Source: Cytophagales bacterium Alg240-R148
GTDB taxonomy: Bacteria > Bacteroidota > Bacteroidia > Cytophagales > Cyclobacteriaceae
Assembly: GCA_900537185.1 (NCBI GenBank)
Contig: LS999826.1
Coordinates: 795,521-859,520 of the forward strand
DNA: 64,000 nt
Direction: 5' to 3'
Of the stretch, positions 51,840-59,666 are shown piece by piece (the stretch's first letter is position 1; the number at the start of each line of letters is the position of its first letter). The translations under genes were made by a program, and so were the position numbers. The notes below the pieces were generated by a model that worked only from the letters and a program-made list of their open reading frames with translations, was not told where the DNA came from and did no database searches.

Positions 51840-52778
51840 TTAATTTAATATTTTTAAAACGTTCTCTTCGATTCTTTTTAAAAGGTCTTTATTGTTATTA
51901 CGAACAAACGCCTCTCCGGTTACTTGTTCGTATAGTTCAATGTATCGATTGGAGATACCTTCTACCACTGCATCGGTCATTTCTGGGATCTGCTGTCCGT
52001 CTTTTCCTTGAAATCCATTTTCTATCAGCCATTCTCTAACAAACTCTTTGGACAGTTGTTTTTGTCTTTCTCCTTTTTCTTGGCGGGCTTCATACCCTTC
52101 CATGTAGAAAAATCTAGAAGAATCTGGTGTGTGAATTTCATCAATTAGAATAATCTCATTTCCAATTTTCCCAAATTCATATTTTGTGTCTACTAATATT
52201 AAACCGCGTTGGGCAGCTAGTTCAGTGCCTCTTTGAAAAAGTGCTAAAGTATAGGCTTCCAATTGGGCGTATTCATGGCCATCCACAATACCCTGTTCTA
52301 GAATGGCCTCTCTTGTAATATCTTCGTCATGCCCTTCGTGGGCTTTGGTAGTAGGGGTGATGATAGGAGTCGGCAAGCGGTCATTTTCCTTTAACCCATC
52401 GGGTAAAGACACCCCACAAACGGCTCTTTTACCAGTTTTGTATTCGCGCCATGCATGGCCAGCCAGGTAGCCTCTTACAACCATTTCAACTGCATAAGGG
52501 GAACATTTTTTACCAATAGTAACGTTGGCATCAGGTACCACATCTACCCAGTTGGGAACGATGTCTTTGGTAGCTTCTAGGTTTTTTGCCGCCACCTGGT
52601 TGAGTACTTGTCCTTTGAAAGGGATAGGTCTTGGAAGTACCACGTCAAATGCAGAAATCCGGTCTGTTGCCACCATGATCAACTGGTCGTCAAGGAAGTA
52701 AACATCGCGGACTTTACCAGAATATTTTCCGGTTTGCTTCGGGAAATTGAAGTTGGTCTCTTTTATCGCTTCTTTCAT
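51840..52778 (-). CDS. purC: SAICAR synthetase
   Basis: 312 residues, the longer form (about 240 in E. coli). Typical blocks: [129 protein letters not shown]. It joins aspartate to CAIR in purine synthesis. It lies 46 bp after the YwqK-repeat gene; an exact -7 box sits directly ahead of the ATG and may give a nearly leaderless transcript. Confidence 0.96.
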   Translation of the reverse strand: MKEAIKETNFNFPKQTGKYSGKVRDVYFLDDQLIMVATDRISAFDVVLPRPIPFKGQVLNQVAAKNLEATKDIVPNWVDVVPDANVTIGKKCSPYAVEMVVRGYLAGHAWREYKTGKRAVCGVSLPDGLKENDRLPTPIITPTTKAHEGHDEDITREAILEQGIVDGHEYAQLEAYTLALFQRGTELAAQRGLILVDTKYEFGKIGNEIILIDEIHTPDSSRFFYMEGYEARQEKGERQKQLSKEFVREWLIENGFQGKDGQQIPEMTDAVVEGISNRYIELYEQVTGEAFVRNNNKDLLKRIEENVLKILN

Positions 52779-52782
52779 GCCG

Positions 52783-52790
52783 CAAATTTA
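52783..52790 (-). promoter_or_regulatory. Possible -7 box ahead of purC
   Basis: The minus strand reads TAAATTTG directly before GCGGC-ATG (ATG at 52778). The predicted RNA start falls at or within a base or two of the ATG, so a promoter here would give a leaderless or almost leaderless purC mRNA. The -33 region is weak (TTTC or TTCA at 19-20 bp). Confidence 0.35.
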
Positions 52791-52824
52791 AATTATATTT
52801 TTTTTAGCATGAAACTTTTGTGCA

Positions 52825-54369
52825 TTAATTCTCTTCTAGGTCGAATGTTTTGCTGTCCACTACCTTTCCGTATCGGAAGGTTTCTTGTTTTTGAAGCTGT
52901 CCTTGTGCAGAATAATATTTCCAAATGCCGGTTTTTTTGTTGCCTCCATACAGCCCTTCTATTTTTAGAATGCTATCGGGGTAGTATTCAAAATAAGGGC
53001 CATGCTTTTTTAGAGATTTATAAGTGAAATATTTTTGGACCGTTTCATCGTCGTAATAATAAACTTCTTTGAGGTTGATTTTTCCAGCATTGTAAACGGC
53101 CTCCCACTTGAGGCTTCCATTGGGGTACCATTCTTTTTTAGTGCCTGTTAGCATTCCGTTTTGGTACTGTTCTTCTTGTTTGATTTTTCCAGTATCAAAA
53201 TAATGGACCCACTGGCCGGTGGGTTGTTCTTCTAGATAAAATTGTTTGTAAGCAACTTTTCCTGTTTCGTAATACCCTGTTTTACTAATTTCACCATTTC
53301 CTTTGAAGTTTTCCTCCAATTTTAAAGTGCCGGATTCGTAAAAAGTTTTGTTCAGACCAGATTTTTTACCCGCTTTGTATTGAAGTACAAAGCGTTTTTT
53401 ACCCGAAGGGTAGTAGCCAAGGTTCTCTCCGTGCAAGCGCCCATTTAAGTAATGGCCAATATTTAAAATTTGGCCCAAGGAATCATATTTTTTAAACATG
53501 CCTTTTCTTGAGCCATCGTCCCAGTTGGCTTCGGTATCCAATTGTTGGTTGGGATAATAAGTTTTAAAAAAACCGTCTACTTGGCCCTTTTTATAGTTGG
53601 CTTCAGACATTTTACTCCCTTTTTTATAGTAATGGTAGGCCAGCCCTTCTTGTTGGCCCATGATGTAATGGATTTGGCTTTCTAATTGGTTGTTTCGGTA
53701 ATAGGTTTTTACTTCTCCATTAAGTTTTCCCTCCTTGAAACAACCAATGGACCTTAATTTGCCATCATCGAAATACTGTTTGAGGGTGTCGTGGAGTACG
53801 TTCTTGCGGTAATTACCCTCCTGAATTAAAACCCCATTTTGGTTGTAAACTTGGATGGGACCGTTGCGCTGGTTGGCTGAAAGACTGGTAACTTTTTGTT
53901 GGACTCCATTTTGGTAAAACTCTGTTAAAACGCCATTCCCATTTTTATAATTGCCTTCACTTTTAATGGTACCATCAATGTAGTATTCAATCCACTTTCC
54001 GTTTTTTTGTCCTCTTCTGAAACTGCCTTCTTTTTTCTTTTGACCATCTCTGTAAAAGTAAATCCACTTTCCGTTGGGGAGGTCTTGTTTGAATTCTCCA
54101 AAAACTGATTTTAGTTCGTTGTCGTGGTAGTACTTCCAAAGCCCTTCTTTTTTGTTGCCCTTGTATTGTCCTTTGGCAATGATACCGCCTTCGGTATGGA
54201 ATTTTTCATAGGTCCCTTCCTTGGAGGTAGAATCGCTACTGCTTATTCCATAAACCTCTTTTAAAAGTTGTTTTTCTTCGTCGTAATAAGTTTTAATTGT
54301 TTTTTGAGCCTGTGCAAAGGAAAGGCTGTAAAAGGAAAATACAAAAACGAAAAATTGGATCCATTTCAT
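52825..54369 (-). CDS. Long secreted YwqK/MORN-like repeat protein
   Basis: 514 residues with a signal peptide (about 1-20, SFAQAQ). About 18-20 repeats of some 23 residues fill the rest, on the G-x-Y/F-x-x-G-x-x-x-G-x-W/F-x-x-Y-Y-x-x-G pattern (for example YKGNKKEGLWKYYHDNE, FRRGQKNGKWIEYYIDG, YQNGMLTGTKKEWYPNG, YGGNKKTGIWKYYSAQG). The repeats diverge from one another in DNA, so this is an old expansion. The exported beta-hairpin stack suggests a binding or structural role. It lies 46 bp ahead of purC on the same strand. Confidence 0.82.
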   Translation of the reverse strand: MKWIQFFVFVFSFYSLSFAQAQKTIKTYYDEEKQLLKEVYGISSSDSTSKEGTYEKFHTEGGIIAKGQYKGNKKEGLWKYYHDNELKSVFGEFKQDLPNGKWIYFYRDGQKKKEGSFRRGQKNGKWIEYYIDGTIKSEGNYKNGNGVLTEFYQNGVQQKVTSLSANQRNGPIQVYNQNGVLIQEGNYRKNVLHDTLKQYFDDGKLRSIGCFKEGKLNGEVKTYYRNNQLESQIHYIMGQQEGLAYHYYKKGSKMSEANYKKGQVDGFFKTYYPNQQLDTEANWDDGSRKGMFKKYDSLGQILNIGHYLNGRLHGENLGYYPSGKKRFVLQYKAGKKSGLNKTFYESGTLKLEENFKGNGEISKTGYYETGKVAYKQFYLEEQPTGQWVHYFDTGKIKQEEQYQNGMLTGTKKEWYPNGSLKWEAVYNAGKINLKEVYYYDDETVQKYFTYKSLKKHGPYFEYYPDSILKIEGLYGGNKKTGIWKYYSAQGQLQKQETFRYGKVVDSKTFDLEEN

Positions 54370-54511
54370 AATTGGCTGTTGAGTCTGCTATTGAAACGCA
54401 AAATAAATAAAATATTATAAAGGGCTTCAAATTTTAAATGTTCGATTTAGTCAATACTTCGTTCAAGAAGTTTTGGAACACTTTTATTTGTTCTTAAATT
54501 GAACCGAATAT

Positions 54512-55048
54512 ATGCGAATTATGATGAAAAAACCGATTATTGCCGTTCTGCTTTTTGTGTTGGGACCTTCTTTTTCTTTTGGCCAACACAAAAAGGAAAT
54601 AGAAGCAAAAAATTCAATAGCTTTTGTGCAGGGAATAACTATGATTCCTTCTATCAAAGAAGAAGGAGTAGAAGGAGAAGCCATTGGGTTTATTAATAGT
54701 TACGGATTGAATTACCACAGGATGTTGAACCACAAATGGGGTGTGAGTTGGATGAACGATTTGGAAGTAGGAGAATACTTTGTGACAAATAAAGAAGATA
54801 TTTTAAAGAGAGAAAATGCTTTTGTGTCGGCCTTGACTGCGCATTACCATATTGCGGAAGGTTTGGAGGTATTTGCAGGGCCTGGGTATGAGTGGGAACG
54901 GCATAAGAATTTATTTGTTTTTAGAATGGGAGTAGAGTACCAAATGCTGGTGGCCAATGAATGGTTTTTAGGGCCGGAATTATTTTTTGACTTTAAAGAA
55001 AAGTACCACAGCTGGACCCTCGGCTTGTTAATTGTCAAACATTTTTGA
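54512..55048 (+). CDS. Secreted or outer-membrane beta-barrel protein, unknown
   Basis: 178 residues from ATG 54512; ATG 54521 or 54524 would remove three or four residues and gives an equally good signal peptide (KKPIIAVLLFVLGPSFSFGQ). Amphipathic strands follow (AIGFINSYGLNYHRMLNHKWGVSWM, AFVSALTAHYHIAEGLEVFAGPGYEWE, LFVFRMGVEYQMLVANEWFLGPELFFDFKEKYHSWTLGLLIVKHF) in the pattern of a small eight-strand barrel. No family named. It stands alone between the YwqK gene (divergent) and the tRNA genes (convergent). Confidence 0.7.
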   Translation: MRIMMKKPIIAVLLFVLGPSFSFGQHKKEIEAKNSIAFVQGITMIPSIKEEGVEGEAIGFINSYGLNYHRMLNHKWGVSWMNDLEVGEYFVTNKEDILKRENAFVSALTAHYHIAEGLEVFAGPGYEWERHKNLFVFRMGVEYQMLVANEWFLGPELFFDFKEKYHSWTLGLLIVKHF

Positions 55049-55080
55049 TTGTAAAGGAAGGGTTGTTTAAGATAAAAGGC

Positions 55081-55110
55081 AAAAAAAAAGGTACTTGAAA
55101 AAGTACCTTT
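55081..55110 (-). terminator. Terminator of the tRNA-Asp unit
   Basis: On the minus strand, AAAGGTACTT (55101-55110) pairs with AAGTACCTTT (55087-55096) around a 4-nt loop, followed by a run of T (55081-55086). It lies just after the second tRNA of the unit. It may also slow plus-strand transcripts from the barrel gene at 54512. Confidence 0.85.
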
Positions 55111-55118
55111 AAAGTTGG

Positions 55119-55192
55119 CGGTCTGGACGAGACTCGAACTCGCGACCTCCTGCGTGACAGGCAGGCATTCTAACCAACTGAACTACCAGACC
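55119..55192 (-). tRNA. tRNA-Asp (GTC)
   Basis: Full cloverleaf: acceptor GGTCTGG/CCAGACC, D stem GTTC/GAAT, anticodon stem CCTGC/GCAGG with loop CTGTCAC (anticodon GTC), T arm GCGAG-TTCGAGT-CTCGT, discriminator G. The three bases after it read CCA, so the 3' CCA is encoded in this copy. Identical in body to the copy at 55286-55359; the terminator stem starts after a 5-base gap. Confidence 0.97.
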
Positions 55193-55285
55193 GTTGAGAA
55201 CAAATGTAAGTGCAATTTTTATAATTGCCAAATGTCTTCTGCTTTATGCGTATAAAATTTTGATCTATTTTCTTTATTTAAAAAG

Positions 55286-55359
55286 CGGTCTGGACGAGAC
55301 TCGAACTCGCGACCTCCTGCGTGACAGGCAGGCATTCTAACCAACTGAACTACCAGACC
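55286..55359 (-). tRNA. tRNA-Asp (GTC), first copy of the pair
   Basis: Same 74-nt cloverleaf as 55119-55192, with anticodon GTC. Here the bases after the discriminator G are CTT, so CCA is not encoded and must be added enzymatically. It is nearest to the promoter; 93 bp separate the two copies. Confidence 0.97.
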
Positions 55360-55401
55360 AATTACATCAAAATTTCATTCGCTTTTCGTATTAAAGCGAT
55401 G

Positions 55402-55432
55402 CAAAAGTATAGGCATTTTTTTTAATTCCAAA
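55402..55432 (-). promoter_or_regulatory. Consensus Bacteroidota promoter for the tRNA-Asp pair
   Basis: On the minus strand: TTTG (55429-55432), a spacer of exactly 19 bp, then TACTTTTG (55402-55409). Both boxes match the TTTG-N19-TAnnTTTG consensus perfectly. The RNA start would be near 55396, 37 nt before the first tRNA. Confidence 0.8.
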
Positions 55433-55522
55433 GTAACGGTAGGATTAAATTTTATTTTTTTCGTAAACACTTGATAATCAGCTGGTATACTGATGTGGGG
55501 GATTAATTTTCCTGCACTTCTC

Positions 55523-55553
55523 ACTGAAAAGTAATAAATTCGTTTTAGCTTTG
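55523..55553 (+). promoter_or_regulatory. Promoter for accA
   Basis: TAGCTTTG at 55546-55553 is an exact -7 match; at 19 bp spacing the -33 position reads ACTG (55523-55526), a weak match. The RNA start would be near 55560, about 20 nt before the ATG. Confidence 0.55.
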
Positions 55554-55579
55554 TGATTATAAGTTACTAAAATTTATCA

Positions 55580-56524
55580 ATGTTGGATTTTGAAAAGCCA
55601 ATCGTGGATCTTGAAGACAAGTTAAGCGATATGAAAAAGCTGGCAAAAGAAAGTAATGTAGACGTCTCTCAAGCTGTTGAATCTCTTGAAGTTAAAATAA
55701 GCGATTTGAAGAAGGAAACATATCAAAACTTAACGCGCTGGCAAATTGTTCAATTGTCCAGACATCCGGACAGACCGTATACATTGGACTATATTTATGC
55801 GATGACGGATGACTTCGTGGAGATTCATGGGGACCGTTCGGTTAAAGATGATAAAGCCATGGTTGGTGGATTCGGAACCATTGCTGGAGAAACCTATATG
55901 ATGATAGGGCAGCAAAAGGGAAGAAATACCAAACAGCGTCAAATGCGCAATTTTGGAATGGCCAACCCAGAAGGGTATAGGAAAGCTTTGAGGTTGATGA
56001 AAATGGCCGAGAAGTTTAACAAACCCATCATTACATTTATTGATACGCCAGGGGCATTTCCGGGTTTAGAAGCTGAAGAACGTGGGCAAGGCGAAGCCAT
56101 TGCGCGCAACTTAAAAGAAATGTTCATGCTTAAAGTACCTGTAATTTGTATCATCATAGGGGAAGGTGCTTCAGGAGGTGCGTTGGGAATTGGAATAGGA
56201 GATAAGGTGTTAATGTTAGAAAACACTTGGTATTCTGTTATCTCACCCGAAAATTGTTCTACGATTCTGTGGAGAAGTTGGGAGTTCAAGGAACAAGCAG
56301 CAGAAGCTTTGCGATTGACAGGCAAGGATATGAAAAAGTTAAAACTTGTAGATGGCATTATCAAAGAACCTTTGGGCGGGGCGCAAACCGACCTCAAATG
56401 GATGGCCAACGAAGTGAAAAAATCAATAGTGAAAGAAACAAAAGCTTTAAATGCACTATCCGTGGAGGATAGAATTGCAAAAAGAATAGATAAGTTTTGC
56501 CAAATGGGCGTTGTAGAAGAATAA
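55580..56524 (+). CDS. accA: Acetyl-CoA carboxylase carboxyltransferase alpha subunit
   Basis: 314 residues, typical length. N-terminal [19 protein letters not shown] coiled region, then [73 protein letters not shown], and [31 protein letters not shown], all standard AccA blocks including the oxyanion-hole glycines. With AccD (not in the window) it forms malonyl-CoA, feeding the FabF/AcpP pathway. It stands alone with its own promoter and terminator. Confidence 0.97.
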   Translation: MLDFEKPIVDLEDKLSDMKKLAKESNVDVSQAVESLEVKISDLKKETYQNLTRWQIVQLSRHPDRPYTLDYIYAMTDDFVEIHGDRSVKDDKAMVGGFGTIAGETYMMIGQQKGRNTKQRQMRNFGMANPEGYRKALRLMKMAEKFNKPIITFIDTPGAFPGLEAEERGQGEAIARNLKEMFMLKVPVICIIIGEGASGGALGIGIGDKVLMLENTWYSVISPENCSTILWRSWEFKEQAAEALRLTGKDMKKLKLVDGIIKEPLGGAQTDLKWMANEVKKSIVKETKALNALSVEDRIAKRIDKFCQMGVVEE

Positions 56525-56548
56525 GGTTGCTACCATCCACCTGGCTGT

Positions 56549-56589
56549 AAATCCACAAATCCATTCAATGGGTTTGTGGATTTTTTTTT
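56549..56589 (+). terminator. Terminator after accA
   Basis: AAATCCACAAA (56549-56559) pairs perfectly with TTTGTGGATTT (56573-56583); inner bases CC/GG extend the stem. A run of T to 56589 follows. Confidence 0.9.
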
Positions 56590-56625
56590 ATTATATTGGT
56601 ATTCAATAATTTAAATTTTTTAGCC

Positions 56626-57288
56626 ATGTTTAAAAAAATCAATTGGTTGGTTCATTTTATTGAATTGCTGGTAGTCATTATTGGTATTACCATTGCCTTC
56701 CAACTTAACGTTCTTAAGGAAAACAGCAAAAATAATAAAAAAGAAAAAACCTATCTTAAAAGCCTCCAAGACGATCTGGATGTGGATATTGAAAAATTGG
56801 ATACCCTCATCCAACTCAACGAACAAAAAATACACTATTTTAATCGGTTGATTAGCATGTGTTTTCAACCGGACCAACGCAACGATTCTTTGTTTTTCTT
56901 TGTTTCAATGAACTATTATTCGGTTCCATTTCAGTCACAGTCTATTTCCTATAGTTCGCTTTCTAATTCTGGTAATTTAGATCTCATTGCTGATTATGGC
57001 CTGCGCACCCAAATAGTGTCGCTTTATGAACAAAAATATGAAGCCCTTCAATTGTATGACAAAGTACTGATGAACTATTCAGAAAGTTATTACAACAAAT
57101 ACGGTATTGAAAATATAAGACATACGAGTTATAATAAAGTGGATACGGGTTTTTTATCCGATTACGTGTTTCACAACCTCATTTTCAGTCTGCGGGGTAT
57201 TATGTCGCAGAAAGTGGGTTTTGAAAAAGAAGTTTTGCAATCGGCCAAGGACCTCAGAAGGACAATTGAAGAAAAAACTTCAGAATAG
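56626..57288 (+). CDS. DUF6090-like membrane-anchored protein
   Basis: 220 residues from ATG 56626 (MFKKINWL); the open frame extends upstream to 56596 but the internal ATG aligns with its paralogue. One N-terminal membrane helix (VHFIELLVVIIGITIAFQLN, about 9-28) is followed by a long charged, helical, probably extracytoplasmic part (KTYLKSLQDDLDVDIEKLDTLI). SISYSSLSNSGNLDLIADYGLRTQIVSLYEQKYEAL contains a motif shared with the next gene (ITYESMKTSGKLDLI). The family is common in Bacteroidota, with unknown role. It lies 111 bp ahead of its paralogue. Confidence 0.72.
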   Translation: MFKKINWLVHFIELLVVIIGITIAFQLNVLKENSKNNKKEKTYLKSLQDDLDVDIEKLDTLIQLNEQKIHYFNRLISMCFQPDQRNDSLFFFVSMNYYSVPFQSQSISYSSLSNSGNLDLIADYGLRTQIVSLYEQKYEALQLYDKVLMNYSESYYNKYGIENIRHTSYNKVDTGFLSDYVFHNLIFSLRGIMSQKVGFEKEVLQSAKDLRRTIEEKTSE

Positions 57289-57399
57289 CGGTTGTGGCCT
57301 CGGCCATATGTTGGGACAACCTATGCAGATTAAGTCCTTAAGTATTCCCTTTTTTAATTAAATCAGATTTAATACATTCAATTATAAAACAGCAAGCAT

Positions 57400-58047
57400 A
57401 TGTTGAAAAAGATCAATTGGCAATCTACCATTGTTGAATTATTGGTGGTGATTGTAGGTGTAACCATAGCCTTTCAGTTGAATAATATGAAAGAGAATGG
57501 AGCCAAGCTGGACCTTGAAAAAAAATACGTTGCTTCTTTGATATCGGATTTGGAATCGGACATACACAATTTGGATTCGCTTATCAATAGTGATGAAATT
57601 AGGATCAAACACATAAAGCGACTCTACCATTACCTTGCAGAAAACACCAATATGGATAGTGTGGATGTAGTGGTGCCGCAATTGGCCTACCTTTCTTTGT
57701 TTTATCCCAGGAACATCACCTACGAATCCATGAAAACCTCTGGTAAATTGGACTTGATACAAGATTTGACAATAAAAAATAAAATAGTAGAGTTGTACGA
57801 GTTTACTCTAGTAGAAAAAGAAGAAGCCGAATATTACCACCGCCTTTTAATAGACGATTACATGATCCCATTACTAATGGGAAATATTAATTATGATGGT
57901 ACCTTTGATCGTGGAATACTTGATAAAAAGTTTATGAACCACGTAATGTCCTATATTGTAACTATGGTGCAAAAAATTGCAAAATATAAATTGTTTAGGA
58001 AGAACAGTGCTTCTATTTTAAAAACACTAAAAGAAGAATACCAATGA
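57400..58047 (+). CDS. DUF6090-like membrane-anchored protein, paralogue of the preceding gene
   Basis: 215 residues. Same plan as the preceding gene: MLKKINWQSTIVELLVVIVGVTIAFQLNNMKEN membrane helix, then KKYVASLISDLESDIHNLDSLI coiled region, the TYESMKTSGKLDLIQDLTIKNKIVELYEF motif, and a short C-terminal tail. The two differ by roughly half their residues, so the duplication is old. It overlaps the MBL hydrolase by 4 bp at the end (ATGA), which ties it to the hydrolase and patatin genes in one transcript. Confidence 0.75.
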   Translation: MLKKINWQSTIVELLVVIVGVTIAFQLNNMKENGAKLDLEKKYVASLISDLESDIHNLDSLINSDEIRIKHIKRLYHYLAENTNMDSVDVVVPQLAYLSLFYPRNITYESMKTSGKLDLIQDLTIKNKIVELYEFTLVEKEEAEYYHRLLIDDYMIPLLMGNINYDGTFDRGILDKKFMNHVMSYIVTMVQKIAKYKLFRKNSASILKTLKEEYQ

Positions 58048-58880
58048 ATTTACACGTAATCAATAATGGTTTTTTTAAGCTGGATGGGGGTGCCATGTTT
58101 GGTGTGGTGCCTAAATCTATTTGGCAAAAAACCAACCCAGCAGATGAGAGGAATTTATGCAACTGGGCCATGCGCAGCTTGTTGGTAGAACACGAGGGCC
58201 GTGTGGTGTTAATAGACAACGGCATAGGGAACAAACAAAGCGAAAAGTTTTTCAGTTATTATTTCTTGAATGGCAATGATTCTCTGGATAAATCCTTGCA
58301 TAAAGCAGGGTTTAACCCCGACGATATTACCGATAATTTTCTTACCCATTTGCATTTTGATCACTGCGGTGGTGGGGTAGAGAGGCACGGTGATCAGTAC
58401 AAGATGAAATTTAAAGATGCTACTTATTGGTCGAACAGTGGCCATTGGGACTGGGCTACCCAACCCAACCCTCGAGAAAAAGCCAGTTTTTTAACCGAGA
58501 ACATTGTACCCATGCAGGACAGCGGTCAATTGCGATTTTTAGACCAAACACAAGACTCTAATTTGCCCTTTGAGGTAATAACCATGGATGGGCATACCGA
58601 AAAACAAATGTTGCCTAAAATTCAGTACAAGGACCAAACCATTGTATTCATGGCTGATTTATTGCCATCGGTAGGGCACATTCCATTGGCTTATGTGATG
58701 GGCTACGACACCAGACCTTTGCTTACTTTGGAAGAAAAAGAGCAGTTCTTAAATGAAGCAGCAGACCAACAATACATCCTATTTTTGGAACACGATGGAG
58801 AAAACGAATGTTGCACAGTAAAAAAAACGGAAAGAGGGGTACGGCTGGATCGAACCTTCCCATTAAGTGAGATTTTATGA
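58044..58880 (+). CDS. MBL-fold metallo-hydrolase
   Basis: 278 residues with all metal ligands: His102, His104, Asp106, His107 (LTHLHFDHCGG), His184 (MDGHTEKQ), Asp205 (FMADLLP) and His250 (FLEHDG). The opening MNLHVINNGFFKLDGGAMFGVVPKSIWQK and the order match the subgroup that includes lactonases of the YtnP kind. Some of these open acyl-homoserine lactone rings, but the substrate here is unknown. No signal peptide, so cytoplasmic. It overlaps the DUF6090-like gene and the patatin by 4 bp each, so the three are co-translated. Confidence 0.9.
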   Translation: MNLHVINNGFFKLDGGAMFGVVPKSIWQKTNPADERNLCNWAMRSLLVEHEGRVVLIDNGIGNKQSEKFFSYYFLNGNDSLDKSLHKAGFNPDDITDNFLTHLHFDHCGGGVERHGDQYKMKFKDATYWSNSGHWDWATQPNPREKASFLTENIVPMQDSGQLRFLDQTQDSNLPFEVITMDGHTEKQMLPKIQYKDQTIVFMADLLPSVGHIPLAYVMGYDTRPLLTLEEKEQFLNEAADQQYILFLEHDGENECCTVKKTERGVRLDRTFPLSEIL

Positions 58881-59647
58881 AGAAAAAAATAGGGCTAGTT
58901 TTATCTGGTGGTGGCGCAAGGGGAATAGCACATTTGGGCGTTGTAAAGGCTTTACAAGAGGAAGGAATTGAATTTTCTGCTGTATCTGGTACCAGTGCTG
59001 GTTCCATAATAGGCACTTTCTTGTGCAAAGGATTTACACCAGACGATATATTTGATATCATTAATAAAACCAGTTTTTTAAGAAAAATTAAACCTGCTTT
59101 TTTTAAAAGAGGTTTGATCGATTGGAGTTCGTTTCGTTCCATTTTTGAGGATTATTTAGGTGCTCAAGTTTGTTTTGAAGATTTGAACATTCCCATGTTT
59201 ATTGCAGCTACCAATGTTAATACAGGAACAGTGCAGTACTTTTCTGAAGGTCCGTTGTTAGCGCCGTTGATGGCCTCCGCTACTGTACCGGTGGTGTTTA
59301 ACCCAGTTCAAATGGATGGAAATCATTTCGTAGATGGAGGCATTACAGACAACTTACCTGTGCAACCAATCAAAGACCTAGTAGATGTGGTGGTTTCGTC
59401 CCACTGTAACCCGGTAGGCAATATTGATGGGTTGAACAATTTTAAAACCTTGGTAGAGCGTTGTTTGCTGATTGCCATTAAAGGCAATACAGCGACGAGT
59501 AAAAATATGTCAGACGTTTTTATTGAACCTCCGGGAATCGAAAATATCAGTGGGTTTGATTTAAAAAGTGCGGACCGTCTTTTTCAGGAAGGCTATGACC
59601 ATACAAAAAAAAATATACCTAACTTCGCCCAGATTTTTAACCCTTAA
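58877..59647 (+). CDS. Patatin-like phospholipase
   Basis: 256 residues, a compact patatin domain. Oxyanion glycine loop GGGARGIAHLG (11-21), nucleophile Ser40 in SGTSAGS, catalytic Asp153 in FVDGGITDNLPVQP; the Ser-Asp dyad is complete. No membrane segment. These enzymes hydrolyse phospholipid or lysophospholipid ester bonds. The C-terminal part is short, without the barrel found in type V exported patatins. Its stop lies inside the TTAACCC repeat that precedes hutU. Confidence 0.93.
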   Translation: MKKKIGLVLSGGGARGIAHLGVVKALQEEGIEFSAVSGTSAGSIIGTFLCKGFTPDDIFDIINKTSFLRKIKPAFFKRGLIDWSSFRSIFEDYLGAQVCFEDLNIPMFIAATNVNTGTVQYFSEGPLLAPLMASATVPVVFNPVQMDGNHFVDGGITDNLPVQPIKDLVDVVVSSHCNPVGNIDGLNNFKTLVERCLLIAIKGNTATSKNMSDVFIEPPGIENISGFDLKSADRLFQEGYDHTKKNIPNFAQIFNP

Positions 59648-59657
59648 CCCTTAACCC
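59637..59657 (+). repeat. Three tandem copies of TTAACCC
   Basis: Perfect 7-bp repeats at 59637-59643, 59644-59650 and 59651-59657, spanning the patatin stop (59645-59647). A copy-number change would shift only the last two codons and the spacing to hutU. Confidence 0.8.
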
Positions 59658-59666
59658 GAGTAGAAG

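Noticed and set aside
52825-54369. Tandem repeats as a possible CRISPR array
   Set aside because: The repeats are protein-level MORN hairpins inside one long reading frame, vary in DNA sequence, and have no spacer/repeat alternation.
59637-59657. Three TTAACCC copies as a telomere-like or phase-variation tract
   Set aside because: Only 21 bp long, and a slip would change at most the last two codons of the patatin or the gap to hutU; no evidence for switching.
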